The notes under the pieces were generated by a model. The model was not told the DNA's origin. It saw only the letters and a list, made by a program, of their open reading frames with translations, and did no database searches. From Flavobacterium panici (GTDB lineage Bacteria; Bacteroidota; Bacteroidia; Flavobacteriales; Flavobacteriaceae): a stretch of 64,000 nt of DNA. A program made the position numbers and the translations under genes. Below, in pieces: positions 7,115-14,534 of this stretch. The DNA is taken from assembly GCF_903819335.1 (NCBI RefSeq), contig NZ_CAIJDE010000036.1:105645-169644 (forward strand). The letters run 5' to 3'. Positions within the stretch are counted from its first letter, which is position 1. Each line of letters opens with the position of its first letter.

Positions 7115-7657
7115 ATGATAACATCAAAAAAAATGAAAGGAATTGTAATGATGATAATTGCAGTTCTTTGTCTAACAGCTTCGAATATTTACGCACAGGA
7201 AACATTAAAAAAAGGAGATAAAGCTCCGGGATTTACTCTAAAAAATCAAGATGGCAAAGATTTTAAACTGGCAGATCATTTAGGAAAACAAAAAATAGTG
7301 GTTTTTTTCTATCCAATGGATCAGAGCCCGGTTTGTACTGCCGAAGTATGCGCGTTTAGAGATGCTTACGCAAAATACAAAGATGCCAACGCTCTTGTTA
7401 TCGGGATTAACCAAGGTACTGTTGAAAGTCATAAAGCATTTCAATCAAAAGAAAAACTTCCTTTTGATTTGTTAAGCGATCCGGATAATAAAGTATTGAA
7501 ATTATTTGGTGTAAAAGAAGAAAATTTAGGCACTATGATCCTGAGCGGACGTGAAACGTTTGTAATTGGAAAAGATGGTGTTATTGCTTACAGCTTCAGA
7601 GATTTTATGAAAGGTGAAGATCATTCTAAAGAAGTACTTTCTTATCTAAAAAAATAA
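7115..7657 (+). CDS. Exported PrxQ/BCP-type peroxiredoxin
   Basis: A 180-residue protein with a signal peptide (charged start, hydrophobic core to about residue 25, ending IYAQ) and a peroxiredoxin domain. YPMDQSPVCTAEVCAFRD contains Cys74 and Cys79, spaced five apart as the peroxidatic and resolving cysteines of PrxQ-type atypical 2-Cys enzymes. These reduce hydroperoxides using thioredoxin. Export implies it works in the periplasm and needs reducing power across the membrane; an exported thioredoxin follows at 7760 and a DsbD transporter at 9461. Regulon site C precedes it. A downstream start at Met7 is possible. Confidence 0.93.
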   Translation: MITSKKMKGIVMMIIAVLCLTASNIYAQETLKKGDKAPGFTLKNQDGKDFKLADHLGKQKIVVFFYPMDQSPVCTAEVCAFRDAYAKYKDANALVIGINQGTVESHKAFQSKEKLPFDLLSDPDNKVLKLFGVKEENLGTMILSGRETFVIGKDGVIAYSFRDFMKGEDHSKEVLSYLKK

Positions 7658-7682
7658 TAATCAGTTCTATTTTTTAAAGTAT

Positions 7683-7737
7683 CCGCTATTAGGCATCGGT
7701 GTTTCAAGGTTACTGACGGCATCGGTGCGAGGAGCGG
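7683..7737 (+). other. GC-rich structured segment before thioredoxin gene
   Basis: This short stretch is clearly richer in G+C than its surroundings. It has a direct repeat GGCATCGGTG at 7692-7701 and 7718-7727 (26-bp period), enclosed by complementary CCGCT (7683-7687) and AGCGG (7733-7737). It lies in the 102-nt gap between the peroxiredoxin and thioredoxin genes, so it may be a leader or processing structure, or a small repeat. It matches no riboswitch I recognise. Confidence 0.35.
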
Positions 7738-7759
7738 CTAATCTTAAAATTTTATTCAA

Positions 7760-8212
7760 ATGAAAAATTTAAAAAAGGGTTCTGGTCTGTTATCATTTTG
7801 TTTTCTTCTGTTTTCAATGTTTTATGTTTTGAATGCAGAAGCTCAAAAAAAAGCGACAGAAAATGAAATAAATTTTGTTCCAAAGAATTATCAGCAAGCA
7901 CTTACTATGGCTAAAGCAAGTCATAAAAATATTTTTGTAGATGCATACGCAGTATGGTGTGCGCCTTGTAAACAGCTTCAGAAAACTACATTCAAAGATC
8001 AAAAGGCAACTGCTTATTTCAATAAAAATTATATCAATTTCAGTATTGATGTAGAAAAAGGAGAAGGAACTACACTAGCCAAAACATGGGGAATTGAAGG
8101 TCTGCCGACACTTTTAATTTTGGATCAAAACGGAAAAATAATTGCTAATCATATTGGATATGTTGATGGAGCAGGATTGCTTGAATTTGCAAAAGAAGCC
8201 TCGGCTCAATAA
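7760..8212 (+). CDS. Exported thioredoxin-like protein
   Basis: A 150-residue protein with a signal peptide ending near NAEAQ and a thioredoxin fold with the active site WCAPC (Cys67, Cys70) and the cis-proline motif GLPTLLIL. The family transfers electrons by dithiol-disulfide exchange. With export, the likely partners are the peroxiredoxin upstream, MsrA and MsrB downstream, and DsbD (9461), which would re-reduce it from the cytosol. The 102-nt gap upstream and 77-nt gap downstream suggest one long unit from 7115 to 11371, perhaps with internal control at 7683-7737. Confidence 0.92.
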   Translation: MKNLKKGSGLLSFCFLLFSMFYVLNAEAQKKATENEINFVPKNYQQALTMAKASHKNIFVDAYAVWCAPCKQLQKTTFKDQKATAYFNKNYINFSIDVEKGEGTTLAKTWGIEGLPTLLILDQNGKIIANHIGYVDGAGLLEFAKEASAQ

Positions 8213-8289
8213 TCTAAGCTTATGATTGAATCAGAAGTTTTTCGAGGAACAATTTCATCAGATACTCATCTGAATTAATAATAAAATTT

Positions 8290-8928
8290 ATGAAAAAACA
8301 CGTTCTGGCAATTTATATCCTGATATTTTCCTCGCTTTCAGGATTTGCATTTCACACTTTTAAAAGTTCAGCCGGTTCAACTCAAACAACAGCAGTTCAA
8401 ACCGAAACGGCAACATTTGCTACAGGCTGTTTCTGGTGCGGAGAAGCTAAATTTTCACAGCTTAAAGGCGTATTAAAAGTTACGCCTGGTTATACCGGAG
8501 GTCTTACAGAAAATCCGAGTTATGAAGAAGTTTGTACCGGAACGACCGGACACGCTGAAGCATTTTCTATACTTTACGATCCGTCTTTAATTTCATATGA
8601 TGAATTACTGGAAGCTTTTTTTCTTTCGCATGACCCAACGCAGTTGAATCGTCAAGGTAACGATGTTGGTACACAATACCGTTCTGCGATTTTCTATCAT
8701 AATGAAACCCAGAAACAGAGAGCGAAATATTGTATTGCGCAGCTTAGAGAGAAAAAAATCTACGAACGTAATATCGTGACAGAAGTAACCGCTTTTACCA
8801 AATTTTATAATGCTGAAAGTTACCATCAGGAATATTATAAAAAGCATCCCAATCAGGGGTATTGCCGATATGTAATTCAGCCCGAGCTGGAAAAATTCAG
8901 GAAAATATTTAAAAAGAAACTCAAATAG
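8290..8928 (+). CDS. msrA: Peptide-methionine (S)-S-oxide reductase, exported
   Basis: A 212-residue protein with an N-terminal hydrophobic signal segment (about 4-20) not found in cytosolic MsrA. The catalytic motif GCFWC holds Cys47, preceded by ATFATG; GYTGG, HAEAF, GTQYRSAIF and AESYHQEYY are all family hallmarks. GYCRYVIQP near the C-terminus gives a likely recycling cysteine. It reduces the S-epimer of methionine sulfoxide, here probably in envelope proteins. The msrB start lies just 9 nt after this stop, so the two are coupled. Confidence 0.95.
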   Translation: MKKHVLAIYILIFSSLSGFAFHTFKSSAGSTQTTAVQTETATFATGCFWCGEAKFSQLKGVLKVTPGYTGGLTENPSYEEVCTGTTGHAEAFSILYDPSLISYDELLEAFFLSHDPTQLNRQGNDVGTQYRSAIFYHNETQKQRAKYCIAQLREKKIYERNIVTEVTAFTKFYNAESYHQEYYKKHPNQGYCRYVIQPELEKFRKIFKKKLK

Positions 8929-8936
8929 TGATCACT

Positions 8937-9458
8937 ATGAAAAATATAGTATTAAGCTGTATGGCAGTTTTATTGACTGCCAGCTGTTATGCTCAAAATA
9001 TGAAATCAGAGAAAGGACATGAAAATAATCCGTATTATTCAACAACCGATACCTCAAAATTGACGGTTTCTGATGCCGAATGGAAAAAGGTATTACCGAT
9101 TGATTTGTATCTGGTGGCAAGAGAAAAAAATACCGAAAGACCTTTTACAGGGAAATATTGGAAAAGCAGTACAAAGGGAACTTATTATTGTGCAGCCTGC
9201 GGTAACGTACTTTTTAAATCTGATGCCAAATTTGCAAGCAGCTGCGGATGGCCGAGTTTTTACGAACCTCTTAGAAAAAACAGTGTGCGTTATCACGAAG
9301 ATAATTCACTTGGAATGAACCGTACAGAAGTTCTCTGCGGACGATGCGATGCGCACTTGGGACATATTTTTGATGATGGCCCGGCACCAACTTACAAACG
9401 ATTCTGTATGAATTCTGTTTCACTGGATTTTGAACCAGAAGAATCAAAAAATAAATAA
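8937..9458 (+). CDS. msrB: Peptide-methionine (R)-S-oxide reductase, exported
   Basis: Start taken at ATG 8937 (MKNIVLSCMA), which gives a clean signal peptide ending TASCYAQ; a GTG at 8928 overlaps the msrA stop and adds only three residues. Zinc ligands are Cys85/Cys88 in YYCAACGN and Cys134/Cys137 in LCGRCDAH. Cys157 in RFCMNS is catalytic, and Cys103 in SSCGWPSF may recycle it. It reduces the R-epimer of methionine sulfoxide. Cys17 could make it a lipoprotein, but the lipobox is weak. The dsbD-like gene begins 2 nt after the stop. Confidence 0.95.
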   Translation: MKNIVLSCMAVLLTASCYAQNMKSEKGHENNPYYSTTDTSKLTVSDAEWKKVLPIDLYLVAREKNTERPFTGKYWKSSTKGTYYCAACGNVLFKSDAKFASSCGWPSFYEPLRKNSVRYHEDNSLGMNRTEVLCGRCDAHLGHIFDDGPAPTYKRFCMNSVSLDFEPEESKNK

Positions 9459-9460
9459 AT

Positions 9461-11371
9461 ATGTATCAAAAATTTAAGGGTATTCTTGGAATACTTTTCA
9501 TTTTGTTTTTTATAAATGTAAATGCCCAGATTCAGGAAAATCCTGTAAAATGGAAATCAAGTATTGAACAAGGTTCTGGAGATACGTTACATTTAAAATT
9601 TTCGGCTGTAATTAAAAAAGGCTGGCACATCAACAGTCAATTTAATAAAATACAGGATGGTCCGCTTCCTACATCTTTTCATTTTGAAAAATCAGATCAA
9701 TATATTCTTGCAGGCCGAGTGATGGAACCCAAACCTCTTAACCGAATAGAAAAGGAGTTTGAGAATCAGACTTTACACTATTTTGAAAATGAAGTCACTT
9801 TTATACAAAAGATAATTCCAAAAGTAAAAGACAGTATAAAGATTAAAGCGACTGTCACTTATATGTCGTGTGGAAGTACGATGTGTCTTCCGCCAGAAAC
9901 CGAAGAAATTAATTTAAAATACTTGCCTAAAAAAAATGCAGAAAATGCGCATTATGTGCAACCAGAAAAACAAGCTAATTTATGGTGGATATTTCTGGGA
10001 GGATTTCTAGGCGGTTTTTTGGCTATACTAACGCCATGTGTGTTTTCGATGATTCCGCTTACGGTTAGTTATTTTACAAAAAATGGAGGAATAAAGCGAG
10101 CAATCATTTATGCAGCATCCATTGTTGCCATATATGTCACACTTGGTTTAACCGTTACGCTGACTTTAGGACCAGATGCGCTGAATGCCTTGGCAAGTAA
10201 CGGTATCGTGAATTTTATTTTCTTTTTGATTTTTGTTGTCTTTGCCATCTCATTTTTAGGCGCTTTTGAAATAACACTTCCAAGCAGCTGGCTTAACAAA
10301 TCTGATGAAATGGCAGATAAAGGCGGATTGATCGGAATATTTTTTATGGCTTTTACACTGGCATTGGTTTCGTTTTCCTGCACAGGGCCAATTATAGGAA
10401 ATCTTTTGGTAGAAGCTGCAATTAGCGGAAGTATTGTTGGACCAGCAATAGGAATGTTTGGGTTTTCATTTGCGCTGTCCATTCCGTTTCTGCTTTTTGC
10501 TGCTTTTCCGAGTATGCTTAAAAAACTGCCAAAATCAGGAAGCTGGCTGGGGAAAGTAAAAGTGATTTTAGGTTTTTTAGAATTGGCTCTTGCTTTAAAG
10601 TTTTTGTCAACATTTGATCTTGTTTACGGATTGGGAATATTAAAGCGTGAACTTTTTATAGCCATTTGGATTGTTATTTTTACCTTATTTGGATTTTACA
10701 TGTTGGGCAAGCTAAAGTTTGATGAATACGAAAACAATTCAAAAGTTTCAATTAGTGGTTTTGTATCTTCTATTTTGATATTCAGTTTTGTGGTTTATTT
10801 GATTCCGGGGCTGTGGGGCGCCCCTTTGAAATTAGCCAGCGGATTTTTACCGCCGTCTTTTTACAAAGAATGGAATCAAAATAATACTACTTCTGTTTCG
10901 TCCAATACAGAAAATGTGACAGAAAAACATTCGCAGCCATGTCCGCAAAATCTAAACTGTTATCATGATTATGAAGAAGGACTGGCTTATGCAAAAAAAG
11001 TAAATAAACCTATCATACTCGATTTTACGGGCTGGAGTTGTGTGAATTGTCGCAAGATGGAAGACAATGTTTGGAGTGATAAAGAAGTATGGGAAAAGCT
11101 AAACAACAATTATGTATTGATTTCACTTTATGTAGATGATACAACAGTACTTCCGGAAAAGGAACAGTTTATTTCGAAAACTACCGGGAAAAAGATCAAA
11201 ACAATTGGGAATAAATGGAGTAATTTTCAAACTGAAAAGTTCCAAACCAATTCGCAGCCGTATTATGCTTTGATGGATACAAACGGAAATATGCTTTCTA
11301 AACCAGCAGCATACGAACCCGATGTGAAAAAATATGCAGCGTTTTTGCAAAAAGGAATTGAGAATTTTTAA
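9461..11371 (+). CDS. dsbD: DsbD-family transmembrane thiol:disulfide interchange protein
   Basis: A 636-residue three-module protein. A signal peptide (to about 22) is followed by a periplasmic DsbD-alpha-like domain with Cys137 and Cys142 in MSCGSTMC. A roughly eight-helix membrane domain (about 173-450) has the cysteine pair Cys193 in LTPCVFS and Cys307 in FSCTGP. A C-terminal thioredoxin domain has CVNC (Cys527, Cys530). DsbD carries electrons from cytosolic thioredoxin to the periplasm. As last gene of the peroxiredoxin-thioredoxin-msrA-msrB unit, it would power the exported reductases. C-terminal GWSCVNCRKMEDNVW resembles the usual DsbD-gamma motif. Confidence 0.95.
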   Translation: MYQKFKGILGILFILFFINVNAQIQENPVKWKSSIEQGSGDTLHLKFSAVIKKGWHINSQFNKIQDGPLPTSFHFEKSDQYILAGRVMEPKPLNRIEKEFENQTLHYFENEVTFIQKIIPKVKDSIKIKATVTYMSCGSTMCLPPETEEINLKYLPKKNAENAHYVQPEKQANLWWIFLGGFLGGFLAILTPCVFSMIPLTVSYFTKNGGIKRAIIYAASIVAIYVTLGLTVTLTLGPDALNALASNGIVNFIFFLIFVVFAISFLGAFEITLPSSWLNKSDEMADKGGLIGIFFMAFTLALVSFSCTGPIIGNLLVEAAISGSIVGPAIGMFGFSFALSIPFLLFAAFPSMLKKLPKSGSWLGKVKVILGFLELALALKFLSTFDLVYGLGILKRELFIAIWIVIFTLFGFYMLGKLKFDEYENNSKVSISGFVSSILIFSFVVYLIPGLWGAPLKLASGFLPPSFYKEWNQNNTTSVSSNTENVTEKHSQPCPQNLNCYHDYEEGLAYAKKVNKPIILDFTGWSCVNCRKMEDNVWSDKEVWEKLNNNYVLISLYVDDTTVLPEKEQFISKTTGKKIKTIGNKWSNFQTEKFQTNSQPYYALMDTNGNMLSKPAAYEPDVKKYAAFLQKGIENF

Positions 11372-11424
11372 GTTGTTTTGATGATACTTAATTGAGAAAT
11401 TAATATTTCAATTTAGACCAATAA

Positions 11425-11460
11425 AAAACCCTTAAACAGAAATGTTTAAGGGTTTTGCTT
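11425..11460. terminator. Bidirectional terminator between dsbD and the dioxygenase
   Basis: Perfect 14-bp arms AAAACCCTTAAACA (11425-11438) and TGTTTAAGGGTTTT (11443-11456) with GAAA loop. A and T tracts on both sides let it serve both convergent genes. The same stem recurs at 16276-16307 with the loop reversed. Confidence 0.85.
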
Positions 11461-11483
11461 TTTAGTTTGTTCTAAAAATATCA

Positions 11484-12422
11484 TTAATTAATTTTAATCA
11501 AATGATTTTCGATAGCAGCTCTTTGAGACTCGTATTGAGCAGGAAGTTTTAAGTTTTTACCTAATTCTTCTAAGCTTTCATCTACAGTAAATCCGGGATT
11601 ATCAGTAGCAATTTCAAATAAAACGCCTCCCGGTTCTCTAAAATATAAAGAATGGAAATATTGTCTGTCGATCTGCGGTGTAATTGACAATCCGTAAGCT
11701 TCGATTTTTTCGCGGAAGTGCATTAAAATTTCATCATTTTTTACTCGGAAAGCAACGTGATGAACAGTTCCATTTGCGTTTAAACCGCGTTTTTCATCAG
11801 CTAATTCTACCAAGTCAACAATTGCAGCATTTTCTACAGCATCTGTTGCATAACGGTAACGGTTTACATCCTGATCGATTAATTTGTAACCAAATATTTC
11901 TGTTAAAATTGCAGCAGTTGGTTTAATGTCGTTTAAAGTCAAAGTAATGTTATGAAAACCTTTTGTAGCCACATCCGCTTTTACTTCATCTGTTTCCCAC
12001 GCTTTTCTGTTATCGTCTGTTTTAGATTCGATTAATTCTAATTTTAAACCATCCGGATCTAAGAAAGTAAGATATTTTTCTCCAAATTTCTCAGCTGGTT
12101 TATTATAAATTACATTGTATTGCTCAAAACGTTTCTGCCAAAAATCCAAACTTCCTTTTGGAACAGAATATCCAATTTCTGTTGCCATTCCAGAACCTTT
12201 TCTTCCTTGCTGAATTCCTTCTCCCCAAGGGAAAAAAGTTAAAATTGTTCCTGCACTTCCCATTTCGTCACCAAAGTAAAAGTGATACGTTCCCGGATCG
12301 TCAAAATTTACTGTTTTTTTAATGAAACGTAATCCTAAAATATTAGAGTAAAAGTTGAAGTTTCTTTTTGCGTCACCTGCAATTGCAGTTATATGGTGTA
12401 AGCCTAAAATTTTATTTTCCAT
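11484..12422 (-). CDS. Ring-cleaving dioxygenase, VOC family (MhqO-like)
   Basis: A 312-residue protein made of two VOC modules. GLHHITAIAGD starts the first; HNITLTLND and HHVAFRVKND mark later strands with metal-ligand histidines, and VLFEIA near residue 275 supplies a glutamate. The layout fits hydroquinone-type extradiol dioxygenases of the MhqO/MhqA/PcpA group, which open the ring of hydroquinones or catechols with ferrous iron. An MhqD-like hydrolase, a cupin and a small GNAT gene lie just upstream, like quinone-resistance operons in Bacillus. Its promoter carries the TTAACCTAGATTAA operator that also precedes the GNAT gene. Confidence 0.88.
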   Translation of the reverse strand: MENKILGLHHITAIAGDAKRNFNFYSNILGLRFIKKTVNFDDPGTYHFYFGDEMGSAGTILTFFPWGEGIQQGRKGSGMATEIGYSVPKGSLDFWQKRFEQYNVIYNKPAEKFGEKYLTFLDPDGLKLELIESKTDDNRKAWETDEVKADVATKGFHNITLTLNDIKPTAAILTEIFGYKLIDQDVNRYRYATDAVENAAIVDLVELADEKRGLNANGTVHHVAFRVKNDEILMHFREKIEAYGLSITPQIDRQYFHSLYFREPGGVLFEIATDNPGFTVDESLEELGKNLKLPAQYESQRAAIENHLIKIN

Positions 12423-12458
12423 GGTATTATACTATTAAATTGTTATTGATTTCTTATA

Positions 12459-12503
12459 CAAATTTACATCTGTTATCGCTCTGGATCGATTAACCTAGAT
12501 TAA
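12459..12503 (-). promoter_or_regulatory. Promoter and operator of the dioxygenase gene
   Basis: Minus-strand -7 element TAAATTTG at 12459-12466; after a 23-nt gap lies the imperfect palindrome TTAACCTAGATTAA (12490-12503). Gap length and operator are identical to those at 14150-14194. The operator covers the -33 region, so repression is most likely. No MarR-type repressor is encoded nearby. Confidence 0.7.
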
Positions 12504-12724
12504 GAAATAAAAGCCTCTTTTTATTATTCGAAAACTAATAACCAAATAGTATTCCAAGCGTGTTATCTGTTTGTTTGTTAGTATTTTACTTGTGTTGTGT
12601 TTTTTGTTTTTACGATATATCGTAATTTTATAAATGAAGCTGTTTTATTTAGAAAATCGATAAAATATAAAGAAGGTTATTGCTTAAATTTCATAAATAA
12701 AAAAGCCGACAGAATGCCGGCAGT

Positions 12725-13074
12725 TTATAATTTTATAAATATTGATTTTCGAAGTTTGGGCTCCATATTTTTTGTTTTGTGTCCTTTTCCTGTTGTATCT
12801 TCAACTAATAAAATAGATCCGGTTTCAAATTTTCTTTTTTCTCCTAAAGAAGTTTCAATTTCTACACCGCCTTCTAATAAAACTATGTATTGACGGTCTG
12901 GCGCATTGTGAAAATCATAGTCATAAGAAGGTTTGACTTCTCTAAAACGATAGATTTTACAGGCTCATCATTAGATAAAAATCCGATATCGCCATTGTTT
13001 TTCAACGGAACTTCAAAATCTTCAAAATGACTTTCTCCGTTGGTATGGCTGTAAACTCGTGTTATCGTAATCAT
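12725..13074 (-). pseudogene. Small cupin-domain protein gene, interrupted by a one-base frameshift
   Basis: Reading from the ATG at 13074 gives MITITRVYS... up to residue 43, then a wrong frame and an early stop. Adding one T to the four-T run (plus-strand A run at 12944-12947) restores a 116-residue cupin: FREVKPSYDYDFHN, RQYIVLLEGGVEIETSLGE and LVEDTTGKGHKTKN, ending at the stop codon 12725-12727. The intact second half and its clean coding pattern mean the change is recent or a sequencing error. The ATG overlaps the hydrolase stop (TAATG), so translation is coupled. Cupins in such operons may act as dioxygenases or isomerases; the exact role is unknown. Confidence 0.8.
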
Positions 13075-13694
13075 TATTTTTTGTTGAAAATCAATGCATT
13101 TGCACAATCTACTTCGTCCTGACTTATGGTGTGTCCCATATTTGGGTAGATTTTTTTAGTAACGTCTGCTCCTAATTTTTGAAGAAGCGCTTCAGATTCA
13201 TTTACTCTTTCAACAGGAACATGAAAATCAGGATCGCTTGTTCCAATGAAAATGGGTGTGTTTTCGAAGTTTCCGGTATAATGATTTTCATATACTTTAT
13301 CGCCAATAAGTCCGCCTGTAAAAGCGACAACGCCGCCGTATTTTGCAGCATTTCGAGCTGTAAATTCTAAAGCCAGACAAGCGCCCTGCGAAAACCCAAG
13401 GAAATAAATGTTCTCTTTTTCGATTCCGTTTTGCTGAATTGCCACCACAACCTGATGAATAGCTTCTAATGATTTTGAAAAAGAAGGTTCATTTTCATTA
13501 AGTGGAGCCAAAAAAGAATACGGATACCATGTTCTGTTTTCGGCCTGTGGCGCTACTAATGCAAAATCATCAACCTTAAGATGTTTTGCAATTGAAAGTA
13601 TATCATGAGCGCCCGCACCACGGCCGTGAATCATGATCAAAGCTTTTTTAGCTTCGTTTAAAGGAATACCATCGGTTAAAATTTCTGTATTCAT
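13074..13694 (-). CDS. Phospholipase/carboxylesterase-type alpha/beta hydrolase (MhqD-like)
   Basis: A 206-residue hydrolase with IMIHGRGAGAHD as oxyanion-hole region, nucleophile Ser102 in GFSQGA, an acid in GTSDPDFHVP and a catalytic histidine in MGHTIS. This is the compact carboxylesterase/dienelactone-hydrolase group that includes MhqD, implicated in resistance to hydroquinone-type compounds in Bacillus. It is cytosolic (no signal peptide). The stop overlaps the start of the cupin gene. With the ring-cleaving VOC gene it forms a plausible aromatic detoxification set; its substrate is not known. Confidence 0.9.
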   Translation of the reverse strand: MNTEILTDGIPLNEAKKALIMIHGRGAGAHDILSIAKHLKVDDFALVAPQAENRTWYPYSFLAPLNENEPSFSKSLEAIHQVVVAIQQNGIEKENIYFLGFSQGACLALEFTARNAAKYGGVVAFTGGLIGDKVYENHYTGNFENTPIFIGTSDPDFHVPVERVNESEALLQKLGADVTKKIYPNMGHTISQDEVDCANALIFNKK

Positions 13695-13740
13695 AATGTT
13701 ATATTTTTAAAATTATGAGACTGATTAAAGTGGATTTTTT

Positions 13741-13806
13741 GGCCACAGATTAAAAGGATTAAAAGGATTTTTTTTAAATCTGTGTGAATCCTTTTAATCT
13801 GTGGCC
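13741..13806. repeat. Intergenic inverted repeat, GCCACAGATT family
   Basis: Perfect 20-bp arms, one beginning GGCCACAGATTAAAAGGATT at 13741-13760 and its complement at 13787-13806, around a 26-nt centre. It sits between the GNAT and hydrolase genes and could terminate or process the transcript. Related sequence GCCACAGATTACACAGAT is at 45530-45547. Confidence 0.75.
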
Positions 13807-13819
13807 TGTAAAAAAAAAA

Positions 13820-14110
13820 TTATTTTTTCCAGATATCCTGATATTCATCCGGATGTCTTGTGAATTGCGCATGAACATAAGGACAAAGCGGTAAAACCAT
13901 TAAATTATTGGTACGAACATAAGAGACCATTTCTTCCAAAAGTTTTTTTGCATAGCCTTTTCCTTCAGCTTCCGGTTCAACTCCTGTATGATAAACAGTC
14001 AATAAATCCGGTTTAATACTTACCGTCATTTCACCTTGTTTTTTACCATCAACATAAAGATTAAAAGCTCCATGTTTTTTCTCGTCTAATTCTAGTTTTA
14101 TCGTTTCCAT
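13820..14110 (-). CDS. Small GNAT-type N-acetyltransferase (COG2388/YjdJ-like)
   Basis: A 96-residue protein of the short GNAT group. Strands YVDGKKQGEMTVSI and LLTVYHTGVEPE precede the acetyl-CoA loop EAEGKGYAKKLLEEMV, then LMVLPLCPYVHAQFTRHPDEYQDI closes the fold. Members are cytosolic and of poorly known substrate. The gene is first after a promoter-operator (14150-14194) identical in design to that of the dioxygenase, so it shares its control. A 125-bp gap with an inverted repeat separates it from the hydrolase. Confidence 0.9.
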   Translation of the reverse strand: METIKLELDEKKHGAFNLYVDGKKQGEMTVSIKPDLLTVYHTGVEPEAEGKGYAKKLLEEMVSYVRTNNLMVLPLCPYVHAQFTRHPDEYQDIWKK

Positions 14111-14149
14111 ATTGTTCTAGTTATAATTTGATGTTGTTAATTTCTTTTA

Positions 14150-14194
14150 CAAACTTAGGCAATACACACAAATCTGCTGATTAACCTAGATTAA
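14150..14194 (-). promoter_or_regulatory. Promoter and operator of the GNAT-hydrolase-cupin unit
   Basis: Minus-strand -7 element TAAGTTTG (14150-14157), a 23-nt gap, then TTAACCTAGATTAA (14181-14194). Operator sequence, flanking bases (GATTAACC, TTAAGAAA) and spacing equal those at 12459-12503. Confidence 0.7.
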
Positions 14195-14534
14195 GAAAAA
14201 TTTCACTTCTCAGATTTAAAATAGATTCTATTTGTGTACTATTTATATTTCACTATCGGTGAATTCTTTTAGCGAAATATAGTTATTAGAATAATTTTTT
14301 CAAAGTATATTTATTTGATTATCAATAAATTAGTAAATTAGCATAGTGCTTGCTTTATTTGTTTCCATGATTAGATATAGGAAAGAAATCAGAATACTTG
14401 TAAAGTATTTGAAATCTTAATAAAATGATTAAAATCTGATCTTTAATAAGTGCTTTGCCCGGATTATACAGCTAATTTAGAAGTAAGGTACGTCATATTT
14501 TATAAACCTCAATTACTCATTAAATATTAATCTT
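14195..14534. other. 340-bp intergenic region, AT-rich
   Basis: No coding frame or RNA gene is seen. The only structure is a small inverted repeat TTCAC (14249-14253) and GTGAA (14259-14263). It should hold the promoter of the hydrolase at 14535, but no good TAnnTTTG element is visible near that start. Confidence 0.5.

Noticed and set aside
7683..7737. Known riboswitch before the thioredoxin gene
   Set aside because: The conserved cores of SAM, TPP, cobalamin or glycine riboswitches are not visible; kept as an unassigned structure.
10108..10482. 124-residue antisense frame inside dsbD
   Set aside because: It is the complement of membrane-helix coding sequence and matches no known family; a shadow frame.
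12550..12558. CCAAATAGT, a partial match to the 26-bp regulon box
   Set aside because: Only the first nine bases agree, spacing to any -7 element is absent and no plus-strand gene follows.
12597..12893. 98-residue plus-strand frame
   Set aside because: It overlaps the second half of the frameshifted cupin gene on the minus strand, which has the real coding pattern.
12944..12947. Programmed ribosomal frameshift in the cupin gene
   Set aside because: No slippery heptamer of the usual form or downstream stem was seen; a simple indel explains it better.
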